Source: Gamsiella multidivaricata (taxonomy: Eukaryota > Mortierellomycota > Mortierellomycetes > Mortierellales > Mortierellaceae). Taken from it: DNA of 64,000 nucleotides. The position numbers and the translations under genes are program-made. Numbering within the stretch: the first letter of the stretch is position 1; every line of letters begins with the position of its first letter. The stretch covers positions 159,873 to 223,872 of the forward strand of contig NW_026251772.1 of the NCBI RefSeq assembly GCF_025024155.1, read 5' to 3'. The notes under the pieces were generated by a model, which saw only the letters and a program-made list of their open reading frames with translations, was not told the DNA's origin and did not search any database. This document shows positions 1 through 11,600 of this stretch, in pieces.

Positions 1-3000
1 GCGCTGGCGTACCTCAACGCTCATGGGATAGTGCATCGGAATCTTTCGCTCGCAAATATCTTGCTGACCGTGGATGGATCTGTCAAGCTGTGGAACTATG
101 GACTCTACAGCATGACTAAAGGAGGTTCCTTGGTGCAGTTTTCGATCGGAAATCCACATTACCTCTCACCTATCACTCTTGGGCAGCAATTTACTTCAGG
201 TTTACAGGATTATTCGGTACGCTCAATCATCTGTTCCATGGACATGAAGAGGGGCCATCGTACAATGCTTTGCAGAATACGGGAGCCTGAAGCAGGACCT
301 GACTCAGACGTCTAATATTTTGAACCCAACCTCTTCCTTTAGGTCGATGTATGGTCACTAGGAGTCGTTTTGACAGAGATGTTTCTCGGGGAATCATTTT
401 GGCGCAAGGACAGGCTAGACCTGGATGAATTGATGGCGTCACTTTTCGCCCTTCGGAAACGTTCTGTGAAGACGAAGAACTGGATTGAAGACTGCCCGGA
501 GAGCATTGGCATCAATCCTATCGTTCTAGAATTTCTTCAAACAGGTCAGAGACCGACTCAAGCGGAGAATGAGGCTAAAGTCTCAGATAAGGAGAGCGAC
601 CTACAGGAACTAGTGGCATTTTTGAGGGAATGCTTAAAGCTGGGACAACCGACCAGCCAAGAGCCGGAACAGATGCGGAACCATGCGTTCTTCAAGCCCT
701 ACGATCTTTTGGATGACAACAGCTCATCAGGACTGAGATCAAAGCTGTGGCATCAGAAGCCATATATCCAATCTTCGTTTTTACCCGATTTCGAAGGCGA
801 GGTTGAGCGATTACGTCAAGCAATTTCTCAAGGACAACTGCACAATGGATCAGCAGTGAGTCCGATCAAACAGGAACTCCTGCGGAAACTCCCATTACCA
901 CAGGTGTTCTATCTCTGGAAATTAGCTGGAGGCGACGTGGAAGCACAGTTCCGGAGAAATGGACGTCTTGTGGGCACGCCCGCGATCCAACTGCTCCCAA
1001 AGGTGGTAAAGGTTGCAGAGGCCAGAGATGAACGTCCACCTGCGCGGGATATTGCTGACCTGTTTTCGGATCTTCCCTGCATTTTACCGCTCGAGAATCT
1101 GGAAGCAGAGATCCTGAAATCGATCCACGAGCCCAACAAAGGCCAGTTCTCATGGGACACGGACTATTTCTTGTTCTCGGATCCGGACGAAATGAACTTT
1201 TTGCAGAGCACGATGGACGATGACAAGGACAAGGAAGCTGGCAGCGGCAAGGAGGATGCATTCTTATACCCGGATTCGATGCGCGCCCCTGCATCCAAAC
1301 AGCCATTTTCAATACAGTCAGGGTTGACTGCAGGAGAAGGAGTTCTGCATCAGGGAGCGCCCTCGATAGCGCAGCAACCCATCAGGACGCGCGTCAAAGT
1401 TCCGCTATCGATTCGGGAGAAGGATTTGGGATACCAGTATCAGCGGCTGTCTATGTTCACGGATTTACTGCTCCAGTATCCAGCCTCTCGGACAGAGATC
1501 TTGCACCATTCAAAAATTGACATCCCGCCATTAATTCGCGGCAAAGTCTGGGCGGCGATCCTAGGAGTTGTAGGCGACTATCATGAGGTATATAATGGAT
1601 ATGATAAGCACACGGAAAAGCCAACTGACCGACAAATCGACTTGGGTATGAGAATTGCTGTTTATTGCGCGATTGTTCGATGTGGTCACTATAAGGCTAT
1701 GGAATTTATGGGAATATTATGATTTTTTGTCGTAGATGTACCAAGGTGCCACCAGTACAATCAGCTCATGTTTTCTCCTGCAGGACACGAGAAGATGAAG
1801 CGGCTGCTCAAGTGCTGGGTTGAGGCGAATGAAAATCAGGTTTATTGGCAGGGTAAGTTGGCGTATTGCTGCTTTTTTATGTTGGTCACTTTCAGATCAG
1901 AAGAATTGTAGACTCATATTGCTTTTTTTTTTTTTTGCATAGGTCTGGATTCCTGCTGCGCGCCATTCTTGACGCTTAATTTCAACGATGAGGCACTGGC
2001 ATTTGCTTGCATCCAGTTGTTTCTGCCAAAGTTCCTCAAAGACATGTTCCTGCACGATAATTCGCAGGTCATTCACGAGTATCTTGCAGTATTCAGGCAC
2101 TTGCTGTCCTATCATGATCCGGAGCTTTCTAGCCACCTGGATCACATTCGATTTATTCCGCAACTTTATGCCATTTCTTGGTTCATGACTCTTTTTACTC
2201 GTACGTTTCGATGCCATCACGAACTCGCAAGATGTCTATTGTCGCTTACTGGCCTGCATTTATACTCAGAAATCCTCTTGTTTTCGCCTTCATTGTTATG
2301 ATTTTATAGATATCTTCCCACTTGACAAGATCTACCATCTCTGGGACAAGATCCTTGTTGGTCCCTCTTCACTACCACTCTTTGCGGGTATTGCCATCTT
2401 GCAGCAGTTTCGTCAAGAACTTCTTCGTTCTGAGTTCAATGAAGCGATCGGTATATTTTCAGAGTCTTTTCCAGAGATGGATATCGAAAAGTGTATCGAG
2501 ACTGCGCTGGCGATGTGCAGAATCACTCCGCCATCGACGTGTTGGCTATCGTATGATAAAGAATCAAGAGAGATGAAGAAACAAATATCCGCTGGAATCA
2601 ATGGGGATATTCACCATGGATCATCGTCAGCAACACTGCCCTCGGAGCAAACTAGCCAGAGCAGCAGGGCATCGATAGATCAGGAGCCGGGAAGATTCAA
2701 GGAAATAGAAAAGCGGCTATCTGGAGGGGTAGGGGGCACACATACAACTGGGACGCTACAACATTGGTGGGAGGAGCCTCTGACGATTGAGGCCATGAAT
2801 GCCGAGTTAGCGCCTAGGATCCATTGGTCAGATTTCATACGTTTGCGGTTGCAGGCCATGGTGATTGATATTCGGCAGGAGCAAGAGTTCCGGAACGGTC
2901 ACTATCCGCTTTCGATCCAGATGAACCCAGGACAGCTGGACCTGCTAGTGCATATTCTGCAAAAGCTGAAGCGGAAATACTTGGTGGTCATTGCCAATAG

Positions 3001-3434
3001 AGGCGACTCTGGTCCTGAGGTAAGGAAGAACCAATGCAGTCTCGCCTTTTGTGTTTGCCGAATTAAAAGAACATGTACTTATTTTGCTCGTTTCTTCTTA
3101 GTTCGCGTCGGCACTCGTACGTCGTGGGTTTTCAAGGGTTGCGCTGTTAATGGGCGGTATTGATGCTTTGCGGATCGCGGAACCCAGCAATGCGACTATA
3201 TTGGGCGCATCTCCCGCTTCTCCTTCGCTTTCGAGCACCAACACGAGCAACACAGCAGCGTCAGCATCGTCATCATCAACGACGACAATGATTGTCACGA
3301 CGCCCACGATCTGTTCGTGTAGAGTCATCCGTCAGTTGATTACTGTGCATAGCAAGATCAAGGAAGAAGTCGTTGTGCACAAGTGCAAAACCCCGTTCAC
3401 TCAAAAAAAGATGCGGTCGACCATCTTATCTTAG
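1..3434 (+). CDS. TBCK: TBCK-like protein (pseudokinase-TBC-rhodanese), 5' end cut by window
   Basis: Exons read as <1-216, 343-1645, 1736-1852, 1943-2200, 2310-3019 and 3102-3434, all phases agreeing (978 residues visible). The first part is the C-lobe of a protein-kinase fold, but the catalytic loop reads [11 protein letters not shown] (Asn for Asp) and the DFG site reads LWNYG, so it should be catalytically dead; [13 protein letters not shown] follows. From about residue 400 there is a TBC (Rab-GAP) domain: [20 protein letters not shown], then [33 protein letters not shown] and [14 protein letters not shown]. The C-terminal part ([20 protein letters not shown] to [13 protein letters not shown]) is rhodanese-like without an active-site Cys. 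This order is diagnostic of TBCK, which in animals is linked to Rab GTPase control, mTOR signalling and endosomal mRNA transport. The canonical TBC arginine of IxxDxxR is not evident, so GAP activity is doubtful. The Ser/Thr-rich tail is low complexity. Confidence 0.9.
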
Positions 3435-3624
3435 AACCCCCACTCGGCTCAGATAAATCAGAAAAGAACTAAATCAAATTTTATTTTTTTATTTTGCATT
3501 AATGTACTGTACAATGGTTTTTCGTGCGAGATAATCGATCTATCCTATGCAATTAGCGAAGAGAAGAAAAAATGCAAAAAGAGAAAAGAGAGTGAAAAGG
3601 ATTGGGAGCGCAAAACTTTTTTTT

Positions 3625-5532
3625 TTACAAAGTAGTGGCAGGACCAGTGGGGACGATCGGTGTGGGGACCGAAGGGACTGCCTGGGTCTGAGCACGCTCC
3701 TTCTGCGCAATGTAGCGCGACTTGAGCTCCTCCCACAGCAGACGACGCTCAATAGCAACACCTCCAAGGACTGAGGCGTTCTCCTGAGCACGACGGATCA
3801 AGTACGGGATAACATGGTGAATGGGTCCGTAAGGGACATATTTGTAAATGCCGTATCCATGCTGACCTAGGGTGTACGAGATCTGGTCGCACATGCCCAT
3901 GAGCTGACCAAATATGACCAGTCCAGAAGTCGGCGTCAACTCAAGCGCCTGCATGCGTTCACAAGTGCGGATGACCGAGTCCTTGTTATGAGAAGCAACA
4001 AACAGGACAACGGGCGAGCTCTTCAGCGACAAGGTCTTGTTCTTGCTGTCCTGGATCAATTTTTGCTTCTGCTGGGTCATCTTCTCCAGCATGAAATCCA
4101 CTCCTGCGTTGTAGGAGGTATGTGTGGCCTGGATACCGTCGCAAATAGGATCCTGCAAGCCCAACTCCTGAGCCCTCCTGCGCTCGCTGACCATGTAGGC
4201 ACCGCGGACGAGCTTGGCTGCCAGAACGTAGCCATTACGCTGGGCACGGGTATAATCCTGCTGAAGACGGCCCAGGGCATCCTTGAGGTACATCTGGTAT
4301 GTGTTGAAGACCAGGGGTCCATCTACATGGGGCTGGTCATTGTAGTTCTCCATCAGGTGCAAAGCTACATTATCGATCGCAGCCTGGAAGTATGACTGCT
4401 CGGCATCAATCATGAGCCGGGTGTGAGTCTTCTTGGCCTGGTCGCACAGCCTCTCCATGCGGACCAACAGGCGCTTGTAGTCCTCGAGATCCTCCTTGAC
4501 CAAACCGGGTACTTGTGCACCCACTGTTTCCTCGCCCATAAACAGCGCGCGGGTCTCGTCACGGTTCAACGAGACGGTCGAGGCAAAATCGACCCAATCG
4601 ACCATGCCATCTTGGTCCTTGTCCGCCTCCTTGAACAGCTGCTCGATGACGACGTCCAAGGACTGACCCTTGTTCAGGCTAGGGCTCGGAAGCATCTTGA
4701 CCAATTGCGTAAACTCCTCCTTGGTTACTTTGCCATCCCTATCCTTGTCCACGATCTTGAATCGACATTCGACTGCCTGCAATGTGGACGAGACCTGCTT
4801 CAGCAGAAGCGGTGAGCTCATGGCGGTTATCTTGATAGCGGTAAAGGACTTTGACAAGGTCGAAGCGGTCTCGATGCATGTGCTGATCTGCTGAGCAATG
4901 TTATCGGCGCTCTTGTTGAACCGGGCACGAATCTCACTGGGGGTCTGGTTCGCCAAATCGGACTCGTCCAAATCGACCTCGATCGAGAGATCCAAAATCG
5001 AATTGATACCGGCACTCTTGAGGGCATTCATGGTCCCGAGGCAGTCGTCAGCTGACTCGCCACTAATAAAAAAGACAGCAAGAAAGAAAGAAAGAGATAG
5101 ATAGACACATGGTCAGCAACACAACACATGAATTTTACTAATCGTGCTAGCGAAGAAGAGTTGAGTTGTTTGTCTATCTATCCACCTGCTTGGGCAGAAA
5201 CCCCATGATCCTAGGAGATTGTCCCGCACAGCCACTGACATACACATTGTGTACCCATACTCATCGACACACATTCCGGTTGCCAACCTTAGTCCCAAGG
5301 GACCCCTCTGACCCTGCATGTCCTCCACGGACTAACAGAAAATGAAGGGGTCTGACAGGACAAGGAGAACGGGTACAGGACGCTAAACCATTCATAGTCT
5401 GAACCCAAATGTAAAAAACTGTCGTTGGGACTTGGATCTCCGTCTGCATTCCAATGCAGTTTCCAAATTTGGTGCCGCCGTGGGTGTAAGAGCGCTTCCT
5501 GACTCATTCACCCACCCCCTCACTCGCTTGCT

Positions 5533-5591
<59 letters not shown>

Positions 5592-6381
5592 TTCTCGCTG
5601 TCGCCCATATACAAGACACACGCGTCCATTCGGATTGCTAAGACACCCGAGCCAATAATGTTCAAATGGCGGATAAAAAGGCTCCCCACACGGTTGCAAA
5701 GGTCTCTGTCCCGCAACGATATCCCCAACAATCGATGGCGTACATCCTACATATTCTATATGGAATAGAATAGACTTACCCGCAGAACTGGGCAAAGAAG
5801 GTCTTGCGGACGACCCAGTAAACGGGTGAGGTCAAGTGCATCATTTCTGCCAAAGAAATCAGCTTCGGCGCCAGGTCGACCAGCAACCCAAACGTACAAA
5901 GCTTGTAGACCATCATCGACAACATCAAGTCCGCGGTCGACTTTTTTTCAACACCGATGCGGTTGTGCTCGTCCTTGAGGTCGGTAACGACATCGCCACC
6001 CGTGGCGCCAGGCACGGTATTGAGATAAGCACTCGATGCCTCCATCTGGGGAGCCTTGGCGAGCTGGTTCAGGACCGTGGCCGAAGTAGCGAGGGCGATA
6101 GTGCCTCCGATGGCGACCTTTTGCCAGAGGGGCATCATGGGGACCGCGGCCGTGGCAGGGAGGACATTAGGGGACGAATGAAGGGGTGAAGACGAGGAGG
6201 AAAGGAGGCGAGAGAAGGAGGAGGGAGAAGATTTTTTCGCCTGCGGCCGGCCGTGGGAGAGTAAAGTGTGATGATGCAGAGAGCGCTTGGGGAGCGCAGA
6301 CGAAGAGAGGACGGACTTTGAGGCAATAGAGGAAGAAGACGGGGGCGGCAGTCGCATAGAAGTGAGGACGCGGGTAGCCAT
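3625..6381 (-). CDS. PUT1: Proline dehydrogenase, mitochondrial, with EF-hand insertion
   Basis: Two exons, 6381-5780 and 5062-3625 (679 residues), separated by a 717-bp intron. It oxidises proline to pyrroline-5-carboxylate with FAD, the first step of proline catabolism in the mitochondrial matrix. The Ser/Arg-rich N-terminus after MATRVLTSMRLPPPSS is a plausible targeting peptide. Barrel motifs are LAAKLVRGAYMVSERRRAQE, FVASHNKDSVIRTCERM and YVPYGPIHHVIPYLIRRAQE. Between the N-terminal helices and the barrel lie two EF-hand loops, DKDRDGKVTKEE (about residue 306) and DKDQDGMVDWVD (about 348), with Asp at the calcium-ligand positions; yeast Put1 is about 200 residues shorter. The start at 6381 is preferred over an in-frame ATG at 6471 because MATRVL begins a typical presequence. 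It converges on the upstream TBCK gene with 190 bp between stops. Confidence 0.93.
5535..5596. repeat. (CT)n microsatellite in PUT1 intron
   Basis: About 25 consecutive CT units, then CTTT interruptions. It lies within the 717-bp intron of the proline dehydrogenase gene. Reading frames through it (Ser-Leu or Arg-Glu repeats) are artefacts of the repeat. Confidence 0.95.
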
Positions 6382-8681
6382 TGGTTTGCGGGGAGGCGAT
6401 AGAAAGGGAGGGAAGGAACGACGTATAGGTGTGAGGTAAAGCTGAAGAAGAAGAAAATAGAAACAGGACAAGCTGTTGTTGCTCGCTCAGTCGTATTTAT
6501 ACTCGACCAAGGGAGCGGGCAGTGAAAAGCCAGAGACCAATCATACGCGACTTTTCGGAGAGGAAAGGGGGGATGCAGCAAGGAACACAGGGACGAGGCA
6601 GGTCGTATGTGCATGCGATGCACACCTGTGTCCCAGCACGAATGAGCCAGAGACCACATGTATCCGTTGCCCATTGCTGCCATGTCCCGACGTCCAAGGC
6701 TCCAAGGAAGACCCCCCGCCAAGCTTTATTTATTCGTTTGCCATACCATGACCCCATCTCGCATGTTTGTACACGAAGTAACAACAATCGTGGGATGATG
6801 CATCAAAGAAAGAAGGAAGCTTTTTTTTTGTGGGGTACAGAACTAAACGAGCGGTTCTGCCGTCTCCACCTCATGACATTATGACGACCAGGGTTCCACT
6901 ATTTTTGCCACTAAAACACATGCACTGCAGTAATTCCCCCCCATGGACGTGTCTACGCGACAACAGCACCATTATTTCATCAGAATGTGTCTGAGACTCC
7001 TAGTCATCCACGCTAGTGCAACCCTATACGAAACAGGGCCCTTTTTTCAAGAAAAAAAAACCCGCTTTGCGGTTCTGTTCCGTTTCTCGGATCGATCCAG
7101 ATTTGTACAGCCAACGAAAAGCCATTCACTCGACAGTCGAGTCATAGAGCGAACTGTTCTTTAAATTCCGCTCGATGGATGGTAAACCGCGGCACAACAA
7201 ACTGCCATGCCCATCTCGTAAGAAGCTGAGATTCGTATTTGTAGATCCGCTTTTCGAGTGTGGGGTAAAAAAAAAAAAAATGGGCAGCAAGGGAACCAAC
7301 TGGCGTCGCAGATGATGCCAGAACACGAGTTCCTTAATTCGACAGTAACCGTGATCTGGGTCTGATGGCTCTTTCCTTTACCTTGTGGTGGACCTGGTTC
7401 CCTGACTGTTCTGCCTTGCTGTATGTGGGTATGAAAAAAAAAGAGTAATGCACACATGTTCAGTGCGTTGGGTAAGGGTTTCCAAGCACGTTTTGCTCTC
7501 ATCCAGGCCAAATGCGGAAACCTTCGCATTTTTCTTCAACGAGGACTTTGTCGCTATGTTTAGTCCGTGTGATTTTTTAATTGATTGTGGCACGTTGGAC
7601 TCTGTTGAGAAATATGTCTTAATCCAAGGCAAAGCGAGGTAAGGCAAAGCATCTGCAGCTTTTGTTTGTTTTGATGCTGCACAAGATGTTGTTTACACTC
7701 AATTGCTGCTGCTGTTTTTTTTTTTTTCCCACCGCCACCATTCCCTTCACTGTCCTGCTTTTCCATTTGTGCAAAAAAAAGTTAGGTATAGAAAAATGTC
7801 ATCAACAGGGCCCTGATTGGCACCATCTCTTTATTCTCTAGGCATCCGACACCCACAACAAGGCGTTCTCAAATCTCACGGTTACGCCTCGTAGCTGCAA
7901 AAGTACTCTTTACGCCGAAAGTACCTCTCGAGCGCACTCCCCTCCCCCTCCCCCTCCCCTTTTCCTTCGGATAAAATTCGTCAGCTTTACATCCACCAGA
8001 AAAAGAAAAGTCGCGCATTTTGTAAAGAGAGAGAGAGGACTATATTGGGTCACAATAGAACCACAACGCCAGGAATCAGAATTTTGGGTGTGAAAGTACA
8101 TGTGCAGTACAGCGGTGACTATATGTTGATGGGTCATCGCTATTTTGAAACCCGGAAAATAAAGATCGTCGCTACTTGAAAACGCGCTTTGCCCATTTTT
8201 TTTTTTTTTTTTTTTTTTTTCGCCGTTCTGTCGTCTGCCGGTAAAGAATGCATTTTGAGGACCCGATGGCACGCTCTTTTTGAAGAAAAGGAGTATGGCG
8301 TCGATAATTCATGAATGGATGACCCCGTCGCAGCCAGATGGCATCGACAGTTTCAGTTAGACATGCCTGCATGCATGGAGCGCATATTGCTTTTAAGTCC
8401 TTTCTATGATACTTTTGTTCGTCCTATATTTTTCTTTTTTTTTTTTTAATTCTACTTTTCGATAGTTTCAACTCCAGGAATCGTTTTTTCTGTATGCATT
8501 TTCTTCCCCTCCTTTTTATTACTGATGATGTTGGATGAATCGACAATAGTAATAATATTTTTTTTTTGCTTTTTCTGCATGTATGATAATGAAAAATACT
8601 AGCAAAGACTGCCAATAAATGTGCTTGTGCCTTATCGAAGACCGTGGTAAATTCTTTCATGCTTTTGTCGGCCAGCCCGCA
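6382..8681. other. 2.3-kb intergenic region
   Basis: No coding region that I can support on either strand: open frames are short, overlap each other and lack recognisable motifs. The part next to 6382 should hold the promoter of the minus-strand proline dehydrogenase gene; the part next to 8681 is AT-rich 3' flank of the Kelch-BTB gene. It contains many A or T homopolymers, including a 25-T run at 8196-8220, and a C-rich tract at 7939-7959. Confidence 0.6.
7939..7959. repeat. C-rich tract, four C4-C5 runs (potential G-quadruplex on minus strand)
   Basis: Four runs of 4, 5, 5 and 4 C separated by single T. The complementary strand is a textbook four-run G-tract with one-base loops. It is intergenic. 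Confidence 0.7.
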
Positions 8682-11600
8682 CTATCGACCGCCGATCCCT
8701 GCAACTCCTCCCATGTTCATCGCTAAGTTTTCAGAAGGAAAAAAAAAAGACATTATCGTTAGAAACCATCGCAGAAACATCCCTGCTATGAAAAAGAGAG
8801 AGAGAGAGAGAGAAACACAAAGCAAAAGTCGTTGTTCTTTTTTTTTTTTTTTTTTTTTTCCTCTGCTGTTATACTTACTAAAATTTGAATCCAGCAACCT
8901 CTGCATCACCTCCGCCTTCCGTTCCTCTTCCGCCTTCTTCTTATCCGCATCCGATCCAGAACTCATGCCGCTCTTCCCACTCTTCACACTCGCCCCGTCC
9001 GAATGCGCTGTGATCGGGGACACACCCATGCTCGCGAATGTCGGGATTTTCTTGTGAGAATTGCTGGTCGAGCTCCCTCCAGACTTTGTGCTCGCCCCCG
9101 AATTCGACAATGCCGTCGTGTTCGCCTTGTTCTTTGATCCCGCAAACGAAAAGAACGAGGTCTTTGTCGCAGGTGCAGAGGGAGGCGTCGATGGCACGGC
9201 CGCCATAGGTGGAGGTGGCGAGACCGGCGGAGGCGTCAATGGCTCGGTGTTCCAGTGCTGTGCAGACATCCCCGGTGCACCACCTTGAATCGACCCGCGA
9301 TGGCGACTCATCGGGTGCGGTAACGCTGTACCCTGTGTCGAGGGGCGGTTGTAATCCGGTGAGGGTGGCCCATTTAATGAGGTTGGTGAGAGAGGTGGAG
9401 GAGGATTGGGCTGGAAGTACGAGTGCATGTCTTGATGGTGCTGCGACAGGAAGGGTGAATGCAGTGGTTGCTGTTGTGGGTTATAGACCCCACCGTTGCT
9501 GTTATGGTGTGGATCTCCAGGATGATGATGCTGCTGCTGTCCCGGCTGATGATGCGGGTTGATTTCGTTGGAGGTCCAGTTGAGATTAATGCTCTGGCTC
9601 ATGGCTTGTTGTTGCTGCAGCTTGAATTGCTGCTGCTGGAGCATCTTCTTGGCCGCAATCATGACCTTGAGCGATCGAATCTGAAGTCCTGTCTGCTGCG
9701 ACAGTGCTGCGGTCTCATAGACCATTGCTGCCGTAGACATATTGAGCATTTGGTGCAGAGCGTGCGTAGCCAGATCTCGGAGTCGATCGAGGCCGTACAT
9801 GTCCGCGAGGAGTAGCAGCTGTGAGAGAACTTGCGAATGATGCTGTTGTGCCGTCACCAGATGATCGGTGTAGAGGTATTGTAGGAATGCCAGTACCACG
9901 GTGTAAGGCTCTGGAAGCGACAACGTCCTCTTAGGAGACAAGGTTGGGTCGTACTCCGTCCCATCTTGTTTGCACTGCGCTGCATCCTGATCTTCCTGCT
10001 CTCTTAATAGCGCTGCGAAATAGGGCCAACGCGTTGCCAGTACGGCCGAGTTGACGGGGATGCGCTGCTGGTCCTGTGTCAGAATCTCGAAATCCGCCAT
10101 CGACGGGTCGTTCAACAGGCTGAGACCAAGCTCCTGCGCTGTCTGAGTCATCGTCGTGGGTGGGTGCTGATAGATTCCAAACGCCTCCAAATCAACAATC
10201 GAGACATGATCGAAGTTCGTCTGTCGGTTCTGGTAGTCGTCTGCGAGGCTGCGTGTCCGGTTTCCAAAAACCAGGTAAGCATTCGAGTTTTCCATCAACA
10301 CGCCACGATTCCAGGAGCCGGTGCTAAAGACGGTACCGGTGTCGATACGTGTCCATACAAGACTCGAGAGATTAAGCGACCAGATGCTGAATGACTGCTG
10401 ATTGGGTGTGAGGTAAGTTCCTGAGAGTAAGAGATGTTGTCCAGCGATAGCGCCTGTAGGGAAGCGCAAGCCAGGCGGGAGCAGGTTGCCGGACATAGAC
10501 TGCGAATGATCTTGGGTGTTGAACTGTGGTGGCGTCAGGACCTGGAGCTCACGCTTGACATCTGTAAAGTTGAAGTTGGAGTAGATGTAGACGGGATGCT
10601 CTTCCTGCTGGGCTGGAGCCGACGCCATGAACTGGGACAGTCTGTATATGGATGACCGTTGGTCGGAGGTCGAGGGAGATGAGGCGCTAAAGCCGCTTGA
10701 TCCTGCTGAGAGACGCGATATCGGGCCGCCCTTTTTAGATATGCCCATGTTGGATGAACTTTTACGGAGCGATGGTGTGTAGTGCAATGAGGTATTCGAC
10801 GGCGTCTTGCGCAGGTACGACGTTGGGAAACCATCGTTACTTGACAGCGTTGGTGAAAGTGTTGGCGAGAGCGTAGGCGAACTAAGGTCTCCGACTTCGC
10901 TACCAATGACAGGTATAGACGAGCCCTGACCGCTGGGGCTGACAGCGATCGAACGATAGGAGCCGCAATGCTTCTCAAAGGCCATGGAGGTGACCCATTG
11001 TAGACTATCCAGGTCGAGCACGCTGACTTCTTCAATGTACTGGTTATTGATGTCCTGGCCACCAATGATGACCAGCTTGCTGCCGGTCAAACTGCTCAGG
11101 TGTGCATATCTTGGTTTGGGTGCATGTGGTGACGACGGGATGCGAACCTGGCGCCACTGGAGGAATTCGAGATCCAGGATCTTGATATCGTCAAATACAA
11201 TCAGGTCCTGGGGCAGGCCCTCTGGTGCGTTACCTGAGGGGCCCATACCGCCAAAGAAGACAATCGTGTTCTTGTAGGCATTGGCTGAATGGAAGTACCG
11301 TTCTGCAGGTGGTGCGCCCACCTCGTGCTCATCCTCTGCGCCAGGGTCGCCAATGGCTCTTGTAGGCAGGACATTGACAATGTCCGAGACATCTTGCCAA
11401 TGAAAGTCGTTCAGGTGGAGGATATATAGCGAGTTGGTCATTTGGCGGGTCTGGATGAGTCGTCCACCAAACAGATACAGCTTGTCGTCGACTACTGTCA
11501 TGGTTGCACCGACCAACGGAGGCGGGATATCGCCGGTCGTGATGCGCGATGTCGTTGTCAAGTCCGAGATGGACTGCAGACCCGGCGCTGGGGCTGGCAT
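8682..11600 (-). CDS. Kelch-repeat and BTB domain protein
   Basis: Main exon 11600-8879, most likely spliced to a short last exon 8722-8682. The donor GTAAGTAT follows codons LLDSNFS and the acceptor at 8723/8724 restores the frame, giving the tail MNMGGVAGIGGR; another in-frame acceptor at 8786/8787 would give a longer tail. Residues 30-490 form a Kelch-type propeller (LYLFGG, IVFFGG, LVIIGG, YLVFGN blades). Residues about 500-610 are a BTB/POZ domain (DFEILTQDQQRIPVNSAVLA, then LPEPYTVVLAFLQYLYT), followed by a BACK-like helical part and Gln, Pro and Ser-rich low complexity. Kelch-BTB proteins are Cul3 adaptors or scaffolds; fission yeast Ral2, a Ras-pathway activator, has the same architecture, but I cannot claim orthology. 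An acceptor-like CAG lies 10 bases before the ATG, so a 5' exon (leader, or coding for a few more residues) probably exists upstream. Confidence 0.85.
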   Translation of the reverse strand: MPAPAPGLQSISDLTTTSRITTGDIPPPLVGATMTVVDDKLYLFGGRLIQTRQMTNSLYILHLNDFHWQDVSDIVNVLPTRAIGDPGAEDEHEVGAPPAERYFHSANAYKNTIVFFGGMGPSGNAPEGLPQDLIVFDDIKILDLEFLQWRQVRIPSSPHAPKPRYAHLSSLTGSKLVIIGGQDINNQYIEEVSVLDLDSLQWVTSMAFEKHCGSYRSIAVSPSGQGSSIPVIGSEVGDLSSPTLSPTLSPTLSSNDGFPTSYLRKTPSNTSLHYTPSLRKSSSNMGISKKGGPISRLSAGSSGFSASSPSTSDQRSSIYRLSQFMASAPAQQEEHPVYIYSNFNFTDVKRELQVLTPPQFNTQDHSQSMSGNLLPPGLRFPTGAIAGQHLLLSGTYLTPNQQSFSIWSLNLSSLVWTRIDTGTVFSTGSWNRGVLMENSNAYLVFGNRTRSLADDYQNRQTNFDHVSIVDLEAFGIYQHPPTTMTQTAQELGLSLLNDPSMADFEILTQDQQRIPVNSAVLATRWPYFAALLREQEDQDAAQCKQDGTEYDPTLSPKRTLSLPEPYTVVLAFLQYLYTDHLVTAQQHHSQVLSQLLLLADMYGLDRLRDLATHALHQMLNMSTAAMVYETAALSQQTGLQIRSLKVMIAAKKMLQQQQFKLQQQQAMSQSINLNWTSNEINPHHQPGQQQHHHPGDPHHNSNGGVYNPQQQPLHSPFLSQHHQDMHSYFQPNPPPPLSPTSLNGPPSPDYNRPSTQGTALPHPMSRHRGSIQGGAPGMSAQHWNTEPLTPPPVSPPPPMAAVPSTPPSAPATKTSFFSFAGSKNKANTTALSNSGASTKSGGSSTSNSHKKIPTFASMGVSPITAHSDGASVKSGKSGMSSGSDADKKKAEEERKAEVMQRLLDSNFSKYNSRGKKKKKKKEQRLLLCVSLSLSLFFIAGMFLRWFLTIMSFFFPSENLAMNMGGVAGIGGR

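Noticed and set aside
3988..4815. Plus-strand open frames of 130-135 codons
   Set aside because: Antisense to the proline dehydrogenase barrel; codon and motif evidence support the minus strand.
5392..5795. Arg-Glu and Ser-Leu repeat open frames
   Set aside because: Lie in the PUT1 intron and consist of the CT microsatellite.
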